From: Nonomuraea jiangxiensis | GTDB lineage: Bacteria; Actinomycetota; Actinomycetes; Streptosporangiales; Streptosporangiaceae | Direction: 5' to 3' | DNA: 64,000 nt | NCBI RefSeq assembly: GCF_900099965.1 | Contig: NZ_FNDJ01000003.1 | Span: forward strand, 602,465-666,464 | In this document: positions 36,125-46,278 of the stretch, piece by piece | How the letters are laid out: each line of letters begins with the position of its first letter | How positions within the stretch are numbered: position 1 is the first letter of the stretch | The notes under the pieces: model-generated | What the model saw: only the letters and a program-made list of their open reading frames with translations | Told to the model about the DNA's origin: nothing | The model's database searches: none | Position numbers and translations under genes: made by a program

Positions 36125-36751
36125 CTACTTCGAGTAGTACTCGACGATGAGCTGCTCCTGGACCTGGGTGTCGATCTGCTGCCGGACGGGCAGCTGGTGC
36201 ACCAGGACGCGGAGCTTCTCCGGCACGACGCCGAGCCACGCGGGAATCGTGCGCTCGCCGGCGGTGGCGCGGGCCACCTCGTACGGCATCAGGCTGCGCT
36301 TGTTCTCGCGGACCTCGATGATGTCGTGCTCACGCACGCGGTAGGACGGGATGTCGACCTTCTTGCCGTTCACCAGGAAGTGTCCGTGACGGACCTGCTG
36401 GCGGGCGGCGTCGCGCGACTGCGCGAAACCGGCGCGGTAAACCACGTTGTCGAGCCGGCTCTCCAGGATCTGGAGCAGCACCTCACCCGACTTGCCCGAC
36501 TTGCCGGCGGCTTCCTCGTAGTAGTTGTGGAACTGCTTCTCGAGGACGCCGTAGATGCGGCGGGTCTTCTGCTTCTCACGAAGCTGGGTCTGGTACTCCG
36601 ACTCCTTCGGACGCGCACGACCGTGCTCGCCCGGCGGGTAGGGACGGATCTCGATGGGGCACTTGGCGGACTCGCACTTGCTGCCCTTGAGGAAGAGCTT
36701 GATCTTCTCGCGACGGCAGAGCTTGCAGTCCGCGCCCGTGTAACGAGCCAT
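36125..36751 (-). CDS. rpsD: 30S ribosomal protein S4 (zinc-binding C+ form)
   Basis: A 208-residue 16S rRNA-binding assembly initiator. The N-terminus ARYTGADCKLCRREKIKLF followed by KGSKCESAKC has four Cys (9, 12, 26, 31), the zinc-containing C+ type. The S4 RNA-binding domain: ESRLDNVVYRAGFAQSRDAA then RQQVRHGHFLVNGKKVDIPS. Zinc-free paralogues are often induced under Zn limitation in actinobacteria. ATG 36751, 20 bp after rpsK. Confidence 0.98.
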   Translation of the reverse strand: MARYTGADCKLCRREKIKLFLKGSKCESAKCPIEIRPYPPGEHGRARPKESEYQTQLREKQKTRRIYGVLEKQFHNYYEEAAGKSGKSGEVLLQILESRLDNVVYRAGFAQSRDAARQQVRHGHFLVNGKKVDIPSYRVREHDIIEVRENKRSLMPYEVARATAGERTIPAWLGVVPEKLRVLVHQLPVRQQIDTQVQEQLIVEYYSK

Positions 36752-36771
36752 TTCTCAATTTCTCCTGGGGA

Positions 36772-37176
36772 TCAGACGCGGCGGCGCTTCGGCGGACGGC
36801 AGCCGTTGTGCGGAACCGGGGTGACGTCCTGGATCGAGCCCACTTCGAGGCCGGTGGCCTGCAGCGAGCGGATCGCGGTCTCCCGGCCGGAGCCGGGACC
36901 CTTGACGAAGACGTCGACCTTGCGCATGCCGTGCTCCATGGCCCGGCGGGCGGCGTTCTCGGCGGCCATCTGCGCGGCGAACGGGGTGGACTTACGGGAG
37001 CCCTTGAAACCCACGTGGCCGGCGCTGGCCCAGGAGATCACGTTCCCGTTCGGGTCGGTGATCGAGACGATCGTGTTGTTGAACGTGCTCTTGATGTGGG
37101 CGTGCCCGTGAGCGACGTTCTTCTTTTCCTTGCGGCGCACCTTCTTCGGCGCGCCCTGGCGGCTCTTAGGAGGCAT
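36772..37176 (-). CDS. rpsK: 30S ribosomal protein S11
   Basis: A 134-residue platform protein near the Shine-Dalgarno helix. Motifs: [59 protein letters not shown], the C-terminal [20 protein letters not shown] 37176. Part of the rpsM-rpsK-rpsD-rpoA-rplQ run. Confidence 0.98.
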   Translation of the reverse strand: MPPKSRQGAPKKVRRKEKKNVAHGHAHIKSTFNNTIVSITDPNGNVISWASAGHVGFKGSRKSTPFAAQMAAENAARRAMEHGMRKVDVFVKGPGSGRETAIRSLQATGLEVGSIQDVTPVPHNGCRPPKRRRV

Positions 37177-37218
37177 TTCTTGCCTTTACTCCTGAGGTCT
37201 TCGGTCCGCGGCTGTGGA

Positions 37219-37599
37219 CTACTTCTTACCGGGCTTCTTCTTGCCCGCGACGGTCTTCTTCTTGCCCTTGCGGGTGCGCGCGTTGGTCTGGGTGCGCTGA
37301 CCGTGGACGGGCAGGCCCTTGCGGTGCCGGATGCCCTGGTAGCAGCCAATTTCGATCTTGCGACGGATGTCGGCCTGGACCTCGCGGCGCAGGTCACCCT
37401 CGATCTTGAAGTTCGCCTCGATGTAGTCACGCATCGGGACGAGCTCGGCGTCGGTGAGCTGGTGCACGCGGAGGTCACCGCTGACACCGGTGGCCTCGAG
37501 GATCTCGTGGGCCCGGGTGCGGCCGATTCCGTAAATGTAGGTGAGAGCGATCTCCAGCCGCTTTTCGCGGGGGAGGTCCACGCCAACCAGGCGAGCCAT
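37219..37599 (-). CDS. rpsM: 30S ribosomal protein S13
   Basis: A 126-residue head protein that contacts the P-site tRNA and bridges to the large subunit. [59 protein letters not shown] and a lysine-rich tail. ATG 37599 has GAAGGAG about 10 nt upstream; the ATG three codons before lies only 1 nt after that site. Preceded by a 225-bp structured spacer separating it from rpmJ. Confidence 0.98.
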   Translation of the reverse strand: MARLVGVDLPREKRLEIALTYIYGIGRTRAHEILEATGVSGDLRVHQLTDAELVPMRDYIEANFKIEGDLRREVQADIRRKIEIGCYQGIRHRKGLPVHGQRTQTNARTRKGKKKTVAGKKKPGKK

Positions 37600-37824
37600 G
37601 GCGGGCATTCTCCTTCTCTGTGGCGGAGGTCTTGCGCCTCACTTCCCCTCCCCAATGCCCGGGGTGAGGGCCCCGGCCTCCGACCGGGGGTCTCCCGAGC
37701 GGTTCGGGCCTTCCGGAGAAGGACCGCCTGCCCGGGTGTGACACGCGATTACTGGCTCGGGCTTCTCATGCGTCGAGCCCGCTCCCTGGCGGGGCGGACT
37801 CGGAGGAGAAGCCCTTGCGGCGAC
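37600..37824 (-). other. Structured 225-bp spacer between rpmJ and rpsM
   Basis: GC-rich spacer with several inverted repeats (for example GGGCCCCGGCC-type palindromes near 37667-37678). Unusually long for this cluster; it may contain an internal promoter, a processing site or S13-linked control. No ORF with coding character. Confidence 0.4.
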
Positions 37825-37938
37825 CTAGCCCTGACGCTGCTTGTGGCGCAGGTTGTCGCAGATCACCATGACGCGACCGTGCCGGCGAATCACCTTGCAC
37901 TTGTCGCAGATCTTCTTGACGCTCGGCTTTACCTTCAT
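37825..37938 (-). CDS. rpmJ: 50S ribosomal protein L36 (zinc-binding form)
   Basis: A 37-residue large-subunit protein: [20 protein letters not shown] followed by [17 protein letters not shown]. Zinc ligands Cys11, Cys14, Cys27 and His32 are intact, i.e. the C+ form. ATG 37938. It lies 22 bp after infA, the usual infA-rpmJ-rpsM order. Confidence 0.98.
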   Translation of the reverse strand: MKVKPSVKKICDKCKVIRRHGRVMVICDNLRHKQRQG

Positions 37939-37960
37939 CGTCCTTTGTTCCTCAGACGTC

Positions 37961-38182
37961 TTATTTGTATCGGTAGACGATCCGCCCACGACTCAGGTCG
38001 TAGGGGCTCAGCTCAACGACTACCCGGTCGTCCGGCAGGATCCGGATGTAGTGCATCCGCATCCGTCCGCTGATGTGGGCCAGGACCTTATGGCCGTTGT
38101 CGAGCTGCACCCGGAACATGGCGTTCGGGAGCGACTCGACCACAGTGCCCTCGATCTCGATGGCGCCGTCTTTCTTGGCCAA
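37961..38182 (-). CDS. infA: Translation initiation factor IF-1
   Basis: A 73-residue OB-fold protein that blocks the ribosomal A site during initiation. [60 protein letters not shown], ending GRIVYRYK. The start is TTG at 38182 (matching the invariant Met-Ala-Lys-Lys N-terminus), with GAGGA close upstream. A longer frame from 38227 is not supported by the family. Confidence 0.97.
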   Translation of the reverse strand: MAKKDGAIEIEGTVVESLPNAMFRVQLDNGHKVLAHISGRMRMHYIRILPDDRVVVELSPYDLSRGRIVYRYK

Positions 38183-38416
38183 AATTCCTCGCGTTTCACT
38201 GATCGATCGTCTGAGGCTCCGGTTCACTAAGCAGCCGCGACCTCACGCTTCGAAGAGAGCGGCGACCGCAACGATCGCCGACGCGTGATGGTCATAGTGA
38301 GCCGACTAAGGAGTGTACGACACCTGACCCCAAAACGCGAAACGCGTGCCAGGTGTCCTGACACAACCATGCAATAGTCTACCCCACCTTGGCGTGTCCC
38401 GATCCCGGACACAGGC

Positions 38417-38848
38417 CTACCGGTGGCGCTGGTGCCGGTTTCCCCCGAGCACGGTGCTGATCAGCAGGATCACGCCCCACGGCCCCATCACCCACAGCGG
38501 CCACGGATACACTAAATCGCCCGACGTGACGCTCACGATCAGCCAGATCACCCAGTTGATGCCGCTGGCCGTGGCCCAGGCTCCCCAGGCCGCCCGCATC
38601 CCGGGGTGCATGCGGCTGTCCGGCAGCGCGGCCGGGCTCACCTTGGCGGGGCGGTTGCGCAGGTCCACATCCGGCAGGTCGGCCGTCAGCTTGGCCAGCT
38701 CACCATAGGTCTTGCTGCTGTAGAGCGATTCGAGCCGCTCGTTGAACTCGTCCATGGTGATCCGGCCCTGCGCGGTATGCTCGCGGAGGATGGCGGCCAC
38801 CCGGTCGCGGTCAGCGTCGGAGGCTCGCATCTCGGGGCTGTTGGCCAT
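38417..38848 (-). CDS. DUF1707 / 2TM-domain membrane protein
   Basis: A 143-residue small membrane protein. The N-terminal DUF1707 domain (about 1-60: MRASDADRDRVAAILREHTA, RITMDEFNERLESLYSSKTY) is followed by a two-helix membrane domain (about 85-135: AWATASGINWVIWLIVSVTS, LWVMGPWGVILLISTVLGG). ATG 38848 has GGAG 7 nt upstream. It begins 14 bp after map, so it is probably co-transcribed with secY-adk-map; function unknown. Confidence 0.87.
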   Translation of the reverse strand: MANSPEMRASDADRDRVAAILREHTAQGRITMDEFNERLESLYSSKTYGELAKLTADLPDVDLRNRPAKVSPAALPDSRMHPGMRAAWGAWATASGINWVIWLIVSVTSGDLVYPWPLWVMGPWGVILLISTVLGGNRHQRHR

Positions 38849-38862
38849 CCCACCACTCCCGG

Positions 38863-39672
38863 CTAGTCCTGCAAGTGCGCTAGGCGCTCTTTGCCCCCAT
38901 CCAGGGCGGTCAGCACCCAAGGACCATTATGTGTCACCGCGACGCTGTGCTCGAAGTGTGCGGAGGGCTTTCCGTCGATCGTCACCACGGTCCAGTCGTC
39001 CGAGAGTACGCGGGTGCGCTCGGTGCCCAGATTGACCATCGGCTCGACGGCCAGGCACATGCCCTCCTCCAGCACCGGGCCCCGGCCGGGCCGACCGTGG
39101 TTGGCGATCCACGGGTCCATGTGCATCTCGGTGCCGATACCGTGGCCGCCGTACTCGGGCGGGATGCCGAAGCGCCCCTGCGACTTGACGTACCGCTCCA
39201 CCTCGTGGCCGATGTCCGACAGGTGGCGGCCGACGCTCAGCGCGGCGATGCCGCGCCACATGGCCTCCTCCGTGATCCGCATGAGCTCCGTCAGCTTGGG
39301 GTCCACCTCGCCGACCGGCACGGTCACCGCGGAGTCGCCGTGCCAGCCGTCCAGGATCGCGCCGCAGTCGATCGAGATGATGTCTCCCTCGCGCAGCTTG
39401 CGGGCGTCGGTCGGGATGCCGTGCACGACTTCCTCGTTCACGGAGGCGCAGATCGTCGCCGGGAAACCCTGGTAGCCCTTGAACGACGGGATCGCCCCCT
39501 CGTCCCTGATGGCCTTCTCGGCGATGCCGTCGAGGTCGAGCGGCGTCATGCCGGGCTCGACCGAGCGCTTCAACAGGTCGAGCGTGCGCCCGACCACCAG
39601 GCCCGCGGCCCGCATCTTCTCCAGTTGTTCCGGAGACTTGATCTGGATCCCGTGCCGGTTGCGCTTGAACAT
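38863..39672 (-). CDS. map: Methionine aminopeptidase, type I
   Basis: A 269-residue metalloenzyme that removes initiator Met. Motifs: SVNEEVVHGIP, IISIDCGAILDGWHGDSAVT (Asp ligands), GGHGIGTEMHMDPWIANHG (His), EGMCLAVEPMVNLGTERTR (Glu), SAHFEHSVAVTHNGPWVLT (Glu). No N-terminal SH3-type zinc extension. ATG 39672. Third gene of secY-adk-map. Confidence 0.97.
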   Translation of the reverse strand: MFKRNRHGIQIKSPEQLEKMRAAGLVVGRTLDLLKRSVEPGMTPLDLDGIAEKAIRDEGAIPSFKGYQGFPATICASVNEEVVHGIPTDARKLREGDIISIDCGAILDGWHGDSAVTVPVGEVDPKLTELMRITEEAMWRGIAALSVGRHLSDIGHEVERYVKSQGRFGIPPEYGGHGIGTEMHMDPWIANHGRPGRGPVLEEGMCLAVEPMVNLGTERTRVLSDDWTVVTIDGKPSAHFEHSVAVTHNGPWVLTALDGGKERLAHLQD

Positions 39673-39793
39673 CTGCCTGCCCCCCTGGGTCTCAACGGGC
39701 CGCGTTGGGGGCCCAATCCCCCCACAATAACCGCCCAATAGCGGTCAGGGTGGCACGGAAACCCGTGCCACCCTGAAACGGTCGTACTCCGAC

Positions 39794-40444
39794 TTAACCC
39801 ATGAACGGGCGAATCGCCTCCATGGCCCGCTGCGTGACTTCCTCGACCGGACCCGTGGCGTCGACGCCCACGAGAACGCCCTCGTCGGCGTAGTAGGAGA
39901 CCAGCGGCGCCGTCTGCTCCTGGTAGACCTCCAGGCGGTGCCGGACCGTCTCCTCCTTGTCGTCGTCACGCTGGAAGAGCGCGCCCCCGCACGCGTCGCA
40001 CTTGTCGTCCTTCTTGTCGTCGAACTCGACGTGCCAGATGCGCCCGCACTGGCTGCAGGTGCGCCGGCCGGCCAGCCGCCTCACCACCTCGTCGTCATCG
40101 ACGACCAGCTCCAGCACGAGGTCGAGGGCCTGGCCCCAGTCCTTGAGCATGTCGCGCAGGATCTCGGCCTGCGCGACGTTCCTGGGGAAGCCGTCGAGCA
40201 GGAAACCGTCCTGCGCGTCGTCCTCGGACAGACGGTCACGGACCATGGCGATGGTCACCTCGTCGGGCACCAGGTCACCACGGTCCATATACGTCTTGGC
40301 CAGCTTGCCCAGGTCCGTGCCCCCCGAGACATTGGCACGGAAGATGTCACCCGTCGAGATCTTCGGGATCGACAGGTTCGATGCGATGTACTGGGCCTGT
40401 GTCCCCTTACCCGCTCCGGGGGGCCCGACCAGAACGAGACGCAC
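39794..40444 (-). CDS. adk: Adenylate kinase (zinc-lid type)
   Basis: A 216-residue enzyme that balances ATP + AMP and 2 ADP. P-loop [23 protein letters not shown] site [13 protein letters not shown]; the lid carries two CxxC pairs ([14 protein letters not shown] ... [16 protein letters not shown]), a structural zinc site. GTG 40444 overlaps the secY stop by one base. Confidence 0.98.
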   Translation of the reverse strand: MRLVLVGPPGAGKGTQAQYIASNLSIPKISTGDIFRANVSGGTDLGKLAKTYMDRGDLVPDEVTIAMVRDRLSEDDAQDGFLLDGFPRNVAQAEILRDMLKDWGQALDLVLELVVDDDEVVRRLAGRRTCSQCGRIWHVEFDDKKDDKCDACGGALFQRDDDKEETVRHRLEVYQEQTAPLVSYYADEGVLVGVDATGPVEEVTQRAMEAIRPFMG

Positions 40445-41748
40445 TACCGCAGGAAACCTTCGTAGTTACGCTGCTGCAGCTGGCTCTCGATCTGCTTCAC
40501 CGTGTCCAGGCCGACACCAACCATGATCAGAATGCTCGTCCCTCCGAACGGGAAGTTCTGGCTCGCACCGGACACCGCCAGCGCGACGATCGGGACCATG
40601 GAGATCAGACCCAGATAGAGCGAGCCCGGCGCGGTCAGGCGGGTGAGCACGAAGTTCAGGTATTCAGCCGTCGGACGGCCGGGACGGATGCCCGGAATGA
40701 AACCACCGTACTTCTTCATGTTGTCGGCGACTTCAGTGGGGTTGAACGTGATGGACACGTAGAAGTACGTGAAGAAGATGATCAGGAGGAAGAACGTGGC
40801 CATGTAGATCGGCGTGTCGCCGGTGGCCAGGTTCTGGGAGATCCACCGGATGACCGCGTTGTCGGTGGTCTGGAACAGCGACGTGATGAGCTGTGGCAGG
40901 TAGAGCAGCGACGAGGCGAAGATGACCGGGATGATGCCGGCCTGGTTGACCTTGAGCGGGATGTAGGTGGACGTGCCGCCGTACATCCTGCGGCCCACCA
41001 TGCGCTTGGCGTACTGCACCGGGATGCGGCGCTGGGCCTGCTCGACGAAGACCACCGCGGCGATCATGAAGATGCCGACGACCATGACGACCGCGAAGGT
41101 GAACTTGTTGGCCTGGAAGATGTTGGTCAGCTCGGACGGGAAGACCGCGACGACCTGGGTGAAGATCAGGATGGACATGCCGTTGCCGACGCCCCGGTCG
41201 GTGATGAGCTCGCCCAGCCACATGATCACCGACGTACCGGCGGTCATGATGATGACCATCGTGACGATGCCGAAGATGTTGTCCGGGTCGAGCAGGACGT
41301 CCTGCTGGCAGTTCGGGAAGAGCTGACCGGTGCGGGCCAGCGCGATGAAGGCGGTCGACTGGAGAACGGCGAGCCCGATCGTCAGATAACGCGTATACTG
41401 CGTGATCTTGGTCTGACCGGCCTGCCCCTCCTTCTTCAGTGCCTCAAGACGTGGGATCACCACGACGAGCAGCTGGAGGATGATGCTCGCGGTGATGTAC
41501 GGCATGATGCCCAGCGCGAACACCGACAACTTCAGGAGCGCACCACCACTGAAGAGCTGCACCATCCCATAGATGTTGCCGGCGGCTCCATTACGGGCCT
41601 GGTCGAAACAGGCCGCGAGATTCTGGACGTGAACACCCGGAGTCGGAAGAACCGAGCCGAGTCGGAACAGCGCGATGATGCCCAGGGTGAAGAGCAACTT
41701 CTTGCGCAGGTCCGGTGTCCGGAACGCCCGGGTAAACGCGGTCAGCAC
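40444..41748 (-). CDS. secY: Preprotein translocase subunit SecY
   Basis: A 434-residue ten-helix channel of the Sec translocon. The N-terminus [20 protein letters not shown]; plug region [90 protein letters not shown] are all typical. GTG 41748. Upstream lies the rplO terminator hairpin, whose loop carries a TTGACA, so secY may have its own promoter. Confidence 0.98.
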   Translation of the reverse strand: MLTAFTRAFRTPDLRKKLLFTLGIIALFRLGSVLPTPGVHVQNLAACFDQARNGAAGNIYGMVQLFSGGALLKLSVFALGIMPYITASIILQLLVVVIPRLEALKKEGQAGQTKITQYTRYLTIGLAVLQSTAFIALARTGQLFPNCQQDVLLDPDNIFGIVTMVIIMTAGTSVIMWLGELITDRGVGNGMSILIFTQVVAVFPSELTNIFQANKFTFAVVMVVGIFMIAAVVFVEQAQRRIPVQYAKRMVGRRMYGGTSTYIPLKVNQAGIIPVIFASSLLYLPQLITSLFQTTDNAVIRWISQNLATGDTPIYMATFFLLIIFFTYFYVSITFNPTEVADNMKKYGGFIPGIRPGRPTAEYLNFVLTRLTAPGSLYLGLISMVPIVALAVSGASQNFPFGGTSILIMVGVGLDTVKQIESQLQQRNYEGFLR

Positions 41749-41863
41749 GGTCCCTCCTGCGCGCCTTTACGGCGGTATGAGTATGCGATGGTGCGGGGAT
41801 CTGCCATCTGAAGTCTCAGGTCAAACGAGCCCGACAGAATCCTGCCGTCTCGCGAACTCTAAC

Positions 41864-41891
41864 GCACTACGGGCGTGGGGGCATTTGTCAA
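41864..41891 (-). promoter_or_regulatory. Candidate secY promoter inside the rplO terminator
   Basis: Minus strand: perfect TTGACA (41891-41886) in the hairpin loop, a 16-bp spacer, TAGTGC (41869-41864). The -10 is imperfect, so this is a suggestion. Confidence 0.4.
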
Positions 41892-41903
41892 AGCCCCCAC
41901 GCC
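41872..41903 (-). terminator. Terminator after rplO
   Basis: Perfect 11-bp stem 41872-41882 / 41893-41903, 10-nt loop, beginning 13 bp after the rplO stop. No T tract follows, as is common in actinobacteria. Confidence 0.75.
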
Positions 41904-41915
41904 GCGTAATTGCTC

Positions 41916-42371
41916 TTACAGCTCGGTAACGGAACCACCAGCAGCGGCGATCTTCTCCTTCGCGGCGGACGAGAAGGCGTGAGCCTGCACGTTCACCGCG
42001 ACGGAGAGCTCACCGGTGCCGAGCACCTTCACGAGCTGGTTCTTGCGGACAGCGCCCTTGGCGACCAGCGTCTCGACGGTGACATCGCCACCCTCGGGGA
42101 ACAGCTCGCCGAGCTTGTCCAGGTTGACGACCTGGTAGGTCGTCTTGAACAGCGCGTTGGAGAAGCCCTTGAGCTTCGGCAGACGCCTCTGCAGCGGCAC
42201 CTGGCCACCCTCGAAACCGAGGGGGACCGTCGTACGGGCGTGGCTGCCCTTGGTGCCGCGACCGGCCGTCTTGCCCTTCGACGCCTCGCCGCGACCCTTG
42301 CGGATCTTGGCCTTGTTGGCGCCAGGAGCAGGACGCAGGTCGTGAATCTTGAGCGGAGCCTTGTCAGTCAT
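41916..42371 (-). CDS. rplO: 50S ribosomal protein L15
   Basis: A 151-residue late-assembly large-subunit protein. [60 protein letters not shown], ending [12 protein letters not shown] 42371, 2 bp after rpmD. Last gene of the spc run before the terminator at 41872. Confidence 0.98.
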   Translation of the reverse strand: MTDKAPLKIHDLRPAPGANKAKIRKGRGEASKGKTAGRGTKGSHARTTVPLGFEGGQVPLQRRLPKLKGFSNALFKTTYQVVNLDKLGELFPEGGDVTVETLVAKGAVRKNQLVKVLGTGELSVAVNVQAHAFSSAAKEKIAAAGGSVTEL

Positions 42372-42373
42372 GA

Positions 42374-42556
42374 CTAGTCGACCTCTTCCACCTCGACGAG
42401 GTGCGTCACCACGGAGACCATCCCGCGAATCTCGGGCCGGTCCTCCTTGACGACGACGTCGCCGATCCGCTTCAGGCCAAGCGAACGCAGCGAGTCACGC
42501 TGGTTCTGCTTGCCACCGATCTTCGAGCGAACCTGAGTGATCTTCAGGCGTGCCAT
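42374..42556 (-). CDS. rpmD: 50S ribosomal protein L30
   Basis: A 60-residue protein: [54 protein letters not shown]. Matches bacterial L30 in length and order (rpsE-rpmD-rplO), with 2-bp spacing on each side. Confidence 0.97.
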   Translation of the reverse strand: MARLKITQVRSKIGGKQNQRDSLRSLGLKRIGDVVVKEDRPEIRGMVSVVTHLVEVEEVD

Positions 42557-42558
42557 GA

Positions 42559-43188
42559 CTAGCTCACCGCCTTAGCCGCCGCCGCTTCCGCGAGGCCTTC
42601 GCGCTGGGCCTTCAGCATCGCGGGCGGGGCGACGTCCTCGATCGGCAGGCCACGGCGGGCGGCGATCTCCTCGGGCCGCGACAGGGCCTTCAGCGCCGAC
42701 ACGGTGGCGTGCACGATGTTGATCGGGTTGTCCGAGCCGAGCGACTTGGACAGCACGTCGTGGATGCCGGCGCACTCCAGCACCGCGCGCACCGGGCCAC
42801 CGGCGATGACGCCGGTACCGGCCGAGGCCGGACGGAGGAAGACGACGCCCGCCGCCTCCTCGCCCTGCACGGTGTGCGGGATGGTGCCCTGGATCCTGGG
42901 CACCTTGAAGAAGTGCTTCTTGGCCTCTTCGACGCCCTTGGCGATGGCCGCGGGCACTTCCTTGGCCTTGCCGTAGCCGACGCCGACCAGGCCGTTGCCG
43001 TCACCGACGACGACGAGGGCGGTGAAGCTGAAGCGACGACCACCCTTCACGACCTTGGCCACTCGGTTGATCTTCACTACGCGCTCGATGTACGAGACGC
43101 CCTTGTCGGCGGCGCCACCGCGGCGATCGTCACGACGGTCCCGCCGCTCGCCACCGGTGCCGCCACCGCGACGCGGAGCTGCAGCCAT
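42559..43188 (-). CDS. rpsE: 30S ribosomal protein S5
   Basis: A 209-residue fidelity protein at the mRNA entry site. An actinobacterial N-terminal extension rich in Arg/Gly/Asp ([20 protein letters not shown]) precedes the core [82 protein letters not shown] 43188. The extension is probably disordered. Confidence 0.98.
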   Translation of the reverse strand: MAAAPRRGGGTGGERRDRRDDRRGGAADKGVSYIERVVKINRVAKVVKGGRRFSFTALVVVGDGNGLVGVGYGKAKEVPAAIAKGVEEAKKHFFKVPRIQGTIPHTVQGEEAAGVVFLRPASAGTGVIAGGPVRAVLECAGIHDVLSKSLGSDNPINIVHATVSALKALSRPEEIAARRGLPIEDVAPPAMLKAQREGLAEAAAAKAVS

Positions 43189-43270
43189 CAGTGGTTCCTC
43201 ATCTCAACAGTTGCCATCATTGGTGATGCCGTCATTTGCGACGCCATCATGCGCGGTCCCCGGGCCCCCA

Positions 43271-43654
43271 TCAGAACTGGAGCCCGCCCTCGCGAGCGCT
43301 GTCGGCCAGCGCCGCGATCCGACCCGCGTACCGGTTGCCACCGCGGTCGAAGACGACCGCCGTGATGCCGGCTTCCTTGGCCCGCTGAGCGAGGAGCTCG
43401 CCGACCTTCTTCGCCTTCTCGGTCTTGTCCGCCTCCAGCGTGCGCAGCGCCGGGTCCATGGTGGACGCGCTCACGAGCGTGTGGCCGACGGAGTCGTCCA
43501 CGATCTGGACGAACATGTGCCGGGTCGAGCGGTTGACGACCAGGCGCGGACGCGCGGTCGTACCGACGACGTTCTTGCGGACGCGGCGGTGACGGCGAGC
43601 CCGCGAGACGGTGCGGGCAGCCGTGTGCTTGCCGAACGCAGTCTTCGGAGCCAT
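43271..43654 (-). CDS. rplR: 50S ribosomal protein L18
   Basis: A 127-residue 5S rRNA-binding protein. [54 protein letters not shown], and near the end [23 protein letters not shown]-type C-terminus. ATG 43654, 2 bp after rplF. Confidence 0.98.
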   Translation of the reverse strand: MAPKTAFGKHTAARTVSRARRHRRVRKNVVGTTARPRLVVNRSTRHMFVQIVDDSVGHTLVSASTMDPALRTLEADKTEKAKKVGELLAQRAKEAGITAVVFDRGGNRYAGRIAALADSAREGGLQF

Positions 43655-43656
43655 GC

Positions 43657-44199
43657 CTACTTACCAGCCTTTCCGACCTTGCGGCGGATCTGTTCGCCCT
43701 GGTAGCGCACGCCCTTGCCCTTGTACGGGTCCGGCTTGCGCAGCTTGCGGATGTTGGCCGCGACCTCACCGACCTTCTGCTTGTCGATGCCGTCCACGTG
43801 GAACAGGGTCGGCCGCTCGACGCGGAAGGTGACACCCTCGGGGGCGTCGACGATGACGGGGTGGCTGTAGCCCAGCGAGAACTCGAGCTGCGTGGGGCCC
43901 TTGGCCTGGACGCGGTAACCGACGCCGACGATCTCCAGGGTCTTGGAGTACCCCTGGGTGACCCCCAGCACCATGTTGGAGATCAGCGTCCTCGACAGGC
44001 CGTGCAGCGCGCGTACCTTGTTCTCGTCGTTGGGGCGGCTGACGGCGATGGCGCCGTCGTCGTCGCGGGCCACCGTGATGGGGTCCGCGACCGTGTGAGT
44101 GAGCGTGCCCTTCGGGCCCTTGACCTGGACATCCTGGCCACTGATCGTGATGTCTACGCCACTGGGCACCGGGATGGGCAGCCGTCCGATTCGCGACAT
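43657..44199 (-). CDS. rplF: 50S ribosomal protein L6
   Basis: A 180-residue protein near the factor-binding site. [59 protein letters not shown], and the C-terminal signature [23 protein letters not shown] 44199; the frame upstream is leader. Preceded by rpsH (16 bp). Confidence 0.98.
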   Translation of the reverse strand: MSRIGRLPIPVPSGVDITISGQDVQVKGPKGTLTHTVADPITVARDDDGAIAVSRPNDENKVRALHGLSRTLISNMVLGVTQGYSKTLEIVGVGYRVQAKGPTQLEFSLGYSHPVIVDAPEGVTFRVERPTLFHVDGIDKQKVGEVAANIRKLRKPDPYKGKGVRYQGEQIRRKVGKAGK

Positions 44200-44215
44200 G
44201 CTGTGTTCCTCCCCT

Positions 44216-44614
44216 CTACCAGACGTAGGCGAGGACTTCCCCGCCCACACCACGCTTGCCGGCCTGCTTGTCGGTCATGAGACCGGCGGACGTCGAGATG
44301 ATCGCGACGCCCAGCCCGCCCAGGACTCGAGGCAGATTGTCCTTCTTCGCATAAACCCGCAGACCGGGCTTCGACACCCGGCGCAGGCCCGCGAGCGACC
44401 GCTCACGGGTAGGCCCGAACTTGAGCTCCACCACGAGGTTCTTGCCCACCTTGGCGTCCTCGACGGTCCAAGCCTGGATGTAGCCCTCCTGCTGGAGGAT
44501 CTCGGCGATGTGCGCCTTGATCTTCGAGTACGGCATCGACACGCTGTCGTGGTACGCCGAGTTCGCGTTGCGCAGACGTGTGAGCATGTCTGCGATCGGG
44601 TCGGTCATCGTCAT
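44216..44614 (-). CDS. rpsH: 30S ribosomal protein S8
   Basis: A 132-residue 16S rRNA-binding protein, known in E. coli as the spc-operon repressor. [60 protein letters not shown], and [23 protein letters not shown] 44614. A 221-bp structured spacer separates it from rpsN, a possible site for autogenous control. Confidence 0.98.
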   Translation of the reverse strand: MTMTDPIADMLTRLRNANSAYHDSVSMPYSKIKAHIAEILQQEGYIQAWTVEDAKVGKNLVVELKFGPTRERSLAGLRRVSKPGLRVYAKKDNLPRVLGGLGVAIISTSAGLMTDKQAGKRGVGGEVLAYVW

Positions 44615-44835
44615 GGCCAGTGGCCTTCCTCGCCGCGGTTTCCAGTCGGTCAAGCAGCCCTTGTGGTCGAGTCCGCCGCAACCGGCACCTGTCGGTGCCC
44701 GCTCCGGCTACCTCTCCTCGTGCTCTACCGGTGGACCTTCGGCGTGGTCACGGACGCGGGATGCGTCCTGTTGGTCTAGTGAATATGTGTGCGGTCGATC
44801 ACCCAGGGGCGACACGGGGCCGCCCCTTAGGGTAA
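44615..44835 (-). other. Structured 221-bp spacer between rpsN and rpsH
   Basis: Contains GGCACC-TGTC-GGTGCC (44687-44702 region) and a GGGGCG/CGCCCC stem near 44812-44836 among other dyads. No coding signal. Possible control region for S8-led sub-operon; function is inference. Confidence 0.4.
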
Positions 44836-45021
44836 CTACCAGCTCGACTTGGTGATGCCGGGCAGCTCGCCCCGGTGCGCCATCTCGCGGAAGCACACGC
44901 GGCACAGCCCGAACTTGCGGTAGACGGCGCGCGGCCGGCCACAACGCGAGCAACGAGTGTATGCCCGGACCTCGAACTTCTGCTTACGCCCTGCCTTGGC
45001 GATCAGTGACTTCTTCGCCAT
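44836..45021 (-). CDS. rpsN: 30S ribosomal protein S14, zinc-binding type Z
   Basis: A 61-residue short S14: [20 protein letters not shown] then [20 protein letters not shown] and [15 protein letters not shown]. Two CxxC pairs bind zinc (C+ type). ATG 45021, 2 bp after rplE. Longer zinc-free S14 paralogues usually lie elsewhere in such genomes. Confidence 0.98.
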   Translation of the reverse strand: MAKKSLIAKAGRKQKFEVRAYTRCSRCGRPRAVYRKFGLCRVCFREMAHRGELPGITKSSW

Positions 45022-45023
45022 GA

Positions 45024-45599
45024 TCAGGCCTCCTTGAACGGGAACCCGAGAAGCTTCAGCAGCGCCCGGCCCTGGTCGTCGTTCTTCGCGGTGGTCACGA
45101 TCGTGATGTCCATGCCCCGCGGCCGGTCGACCTTGTCCTGGTCGACCTCGTGGAACATGACCTGCTCGGTCAGACCGAACGTGTAGTTGCCGTTGCCGTC
45201 GAACTGCTTGGGCGACAGACCGCGGAAGTCCCTGATGCGCGGCAGCGCCAGAGCGAGCAGCCGGTCGAGGAACTCCCACATGCGGTCGCCGCGCAGCGTG
45301 ACGTGCGCGCCGATCGGCATGCCCTCGCGCAGCTTGAACTGGGCGATGGACTTGCGGGCCCGGACGACCGCCGGCTTCTGCCCGGTGATCGCGGTGAGGT
45401 CGCGGACGGCCCCTTCGATGAGCTTGGAGTCGCGCGCCGCCTCGCCCACGCCCATGTTGACCTTGATCTTGGTCAGGGCCGGGATCTGCATGACGTTCTC
45501 GATGCCGAACTGCTCGCGAAGCTGGCCCGCGATCTCCTCGCGGTACTTCGTCTTGAGTCGCGGCGTCAGGCGCTCGGTCTCAGTGGTCGTGGCAGTCAT
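45024..45599 (-). CDS. rplE: 50S ribosomal protein L5
   Basis: A 191-residue 5S rRNA- and P-tRNA-contacting protein. [103 protein letters not shown] 45599 shares one base with the rplX stop. Confidence 0.98.
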   Translation of the reverse strand: MTATTTETERLTPRLKTKYREEIAGQLREQFGIENVMQIPALTKIKVNMGVGEAARDSKLIEGAVRDLTAITGQKPAVVRARKSIAQFKLREGMPIGAHVTLRGDRMWEFLDRLLALALPRIRDFRGLSPKQFDGNGNYTFGLTEQVMFHEVDQDKVDRPRGMDITIVTTAKNDDQGRALLKLLGFPFKEA

Positions 45600-45907
45600 C
45601 AGCTGTCCTCACCCGTCTCCTCGGCCTTGTCGGCCTTCTTGTCGGCGGGCTTTTCTGCGGGCTTCTCGTCCTTGAGCTTCTTCACGTTGGAGACGTGAAT
45701 GGGAGCCTCCATGGTCTGCACGCCGCCGGTCTTGGCGCCGCGCGGACCCTGGTGGGTCTCCTTCGAGTGCTTCTTGATCATGTTGATGCCCTCGACCACC
45801 ACGCGGTCCTCGCGCGGGAGCGCGGCGATGACGCGACCCTTGGCACCCTTGTCCTTGCCGGCGATGACCTGGACCAGGTCACCCTTCTTGACGTGCAGCC
45901 TCGACAT
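45599..45907 (-). CDS. rplX: 50S ribosomal protein L24
   Basis: A 102-residue assembly initiator. [20 protein letters not shown] with the KOW motif [20 protein letters not shown] and [12 protein letters not shown]. The C-terminal 25 residues are Lys/Asp/Glu/Ala-rich ([17 protein letters not shown]). ATG 45907 overlaps the rplN stop by one base. Confidence 0.97.
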   Translation of the reverse strand: MSRLHVKKGDLVQVIAGKDKGAKGRVIAALPREDRVVVEGINMIKKHSKETHQGPRGAKTGGVQTMEAPIHVSNVKKLKDEKPAEKPADKKADKAEETGEDS

Positions 45908-46278
45908 CACAGCACCTCCGGGGCGAGCGAGATGATGCGCATGAACTTCTTGTCGCGCAGTTCCCGGCCGACCGGGCCGAAGATGCGGGTCCCGCGGGGG
46001 TCACCGCTGTCCTTGATGATGACGGCCGCGTTCTCGTCGAAGCGGATGTAGGAGCCGTCGGGCCGGCGGCGCTCCTTGACCGTGCGGACGATGACGGCCT
46101 TGACCACGTCGCCCTTCTTGACGCCCGTGCTGCCCGGCAGCGCGTCCTTGACAGTGGCGACGATGACGTCGCCGATACCGGCGTAGCGTCGGCCCGAACC
46201 GCCGAGAACACGGATGCAAAGGATCTCCTTCGCGCCCGTGTTGTCGGCGACCTTGAGCCGCGACTCCTGCTGGATCAC
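45907..46278 (-). CDS. rplN: 50S ribosomal protein L14
   Basis: A 123-residue intersubunit-bridge protein. [83 protein letters not shown] 46278. Preceded by a 221-bp spacer with a strong hairpin after rpsQ. Confidence 0.98.
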   Translation of the reverse strand: MIQQESRLKVADNTGAKEILCIRVLGGSGRRYAGIGDVIVATVKDALPGSTGVKKGDVVKAVIVRTVKERRRPDGSYIRFDENAAVIIKDSGDPRGTRIFGPVGRELRDKKFMRIISLAPEVL

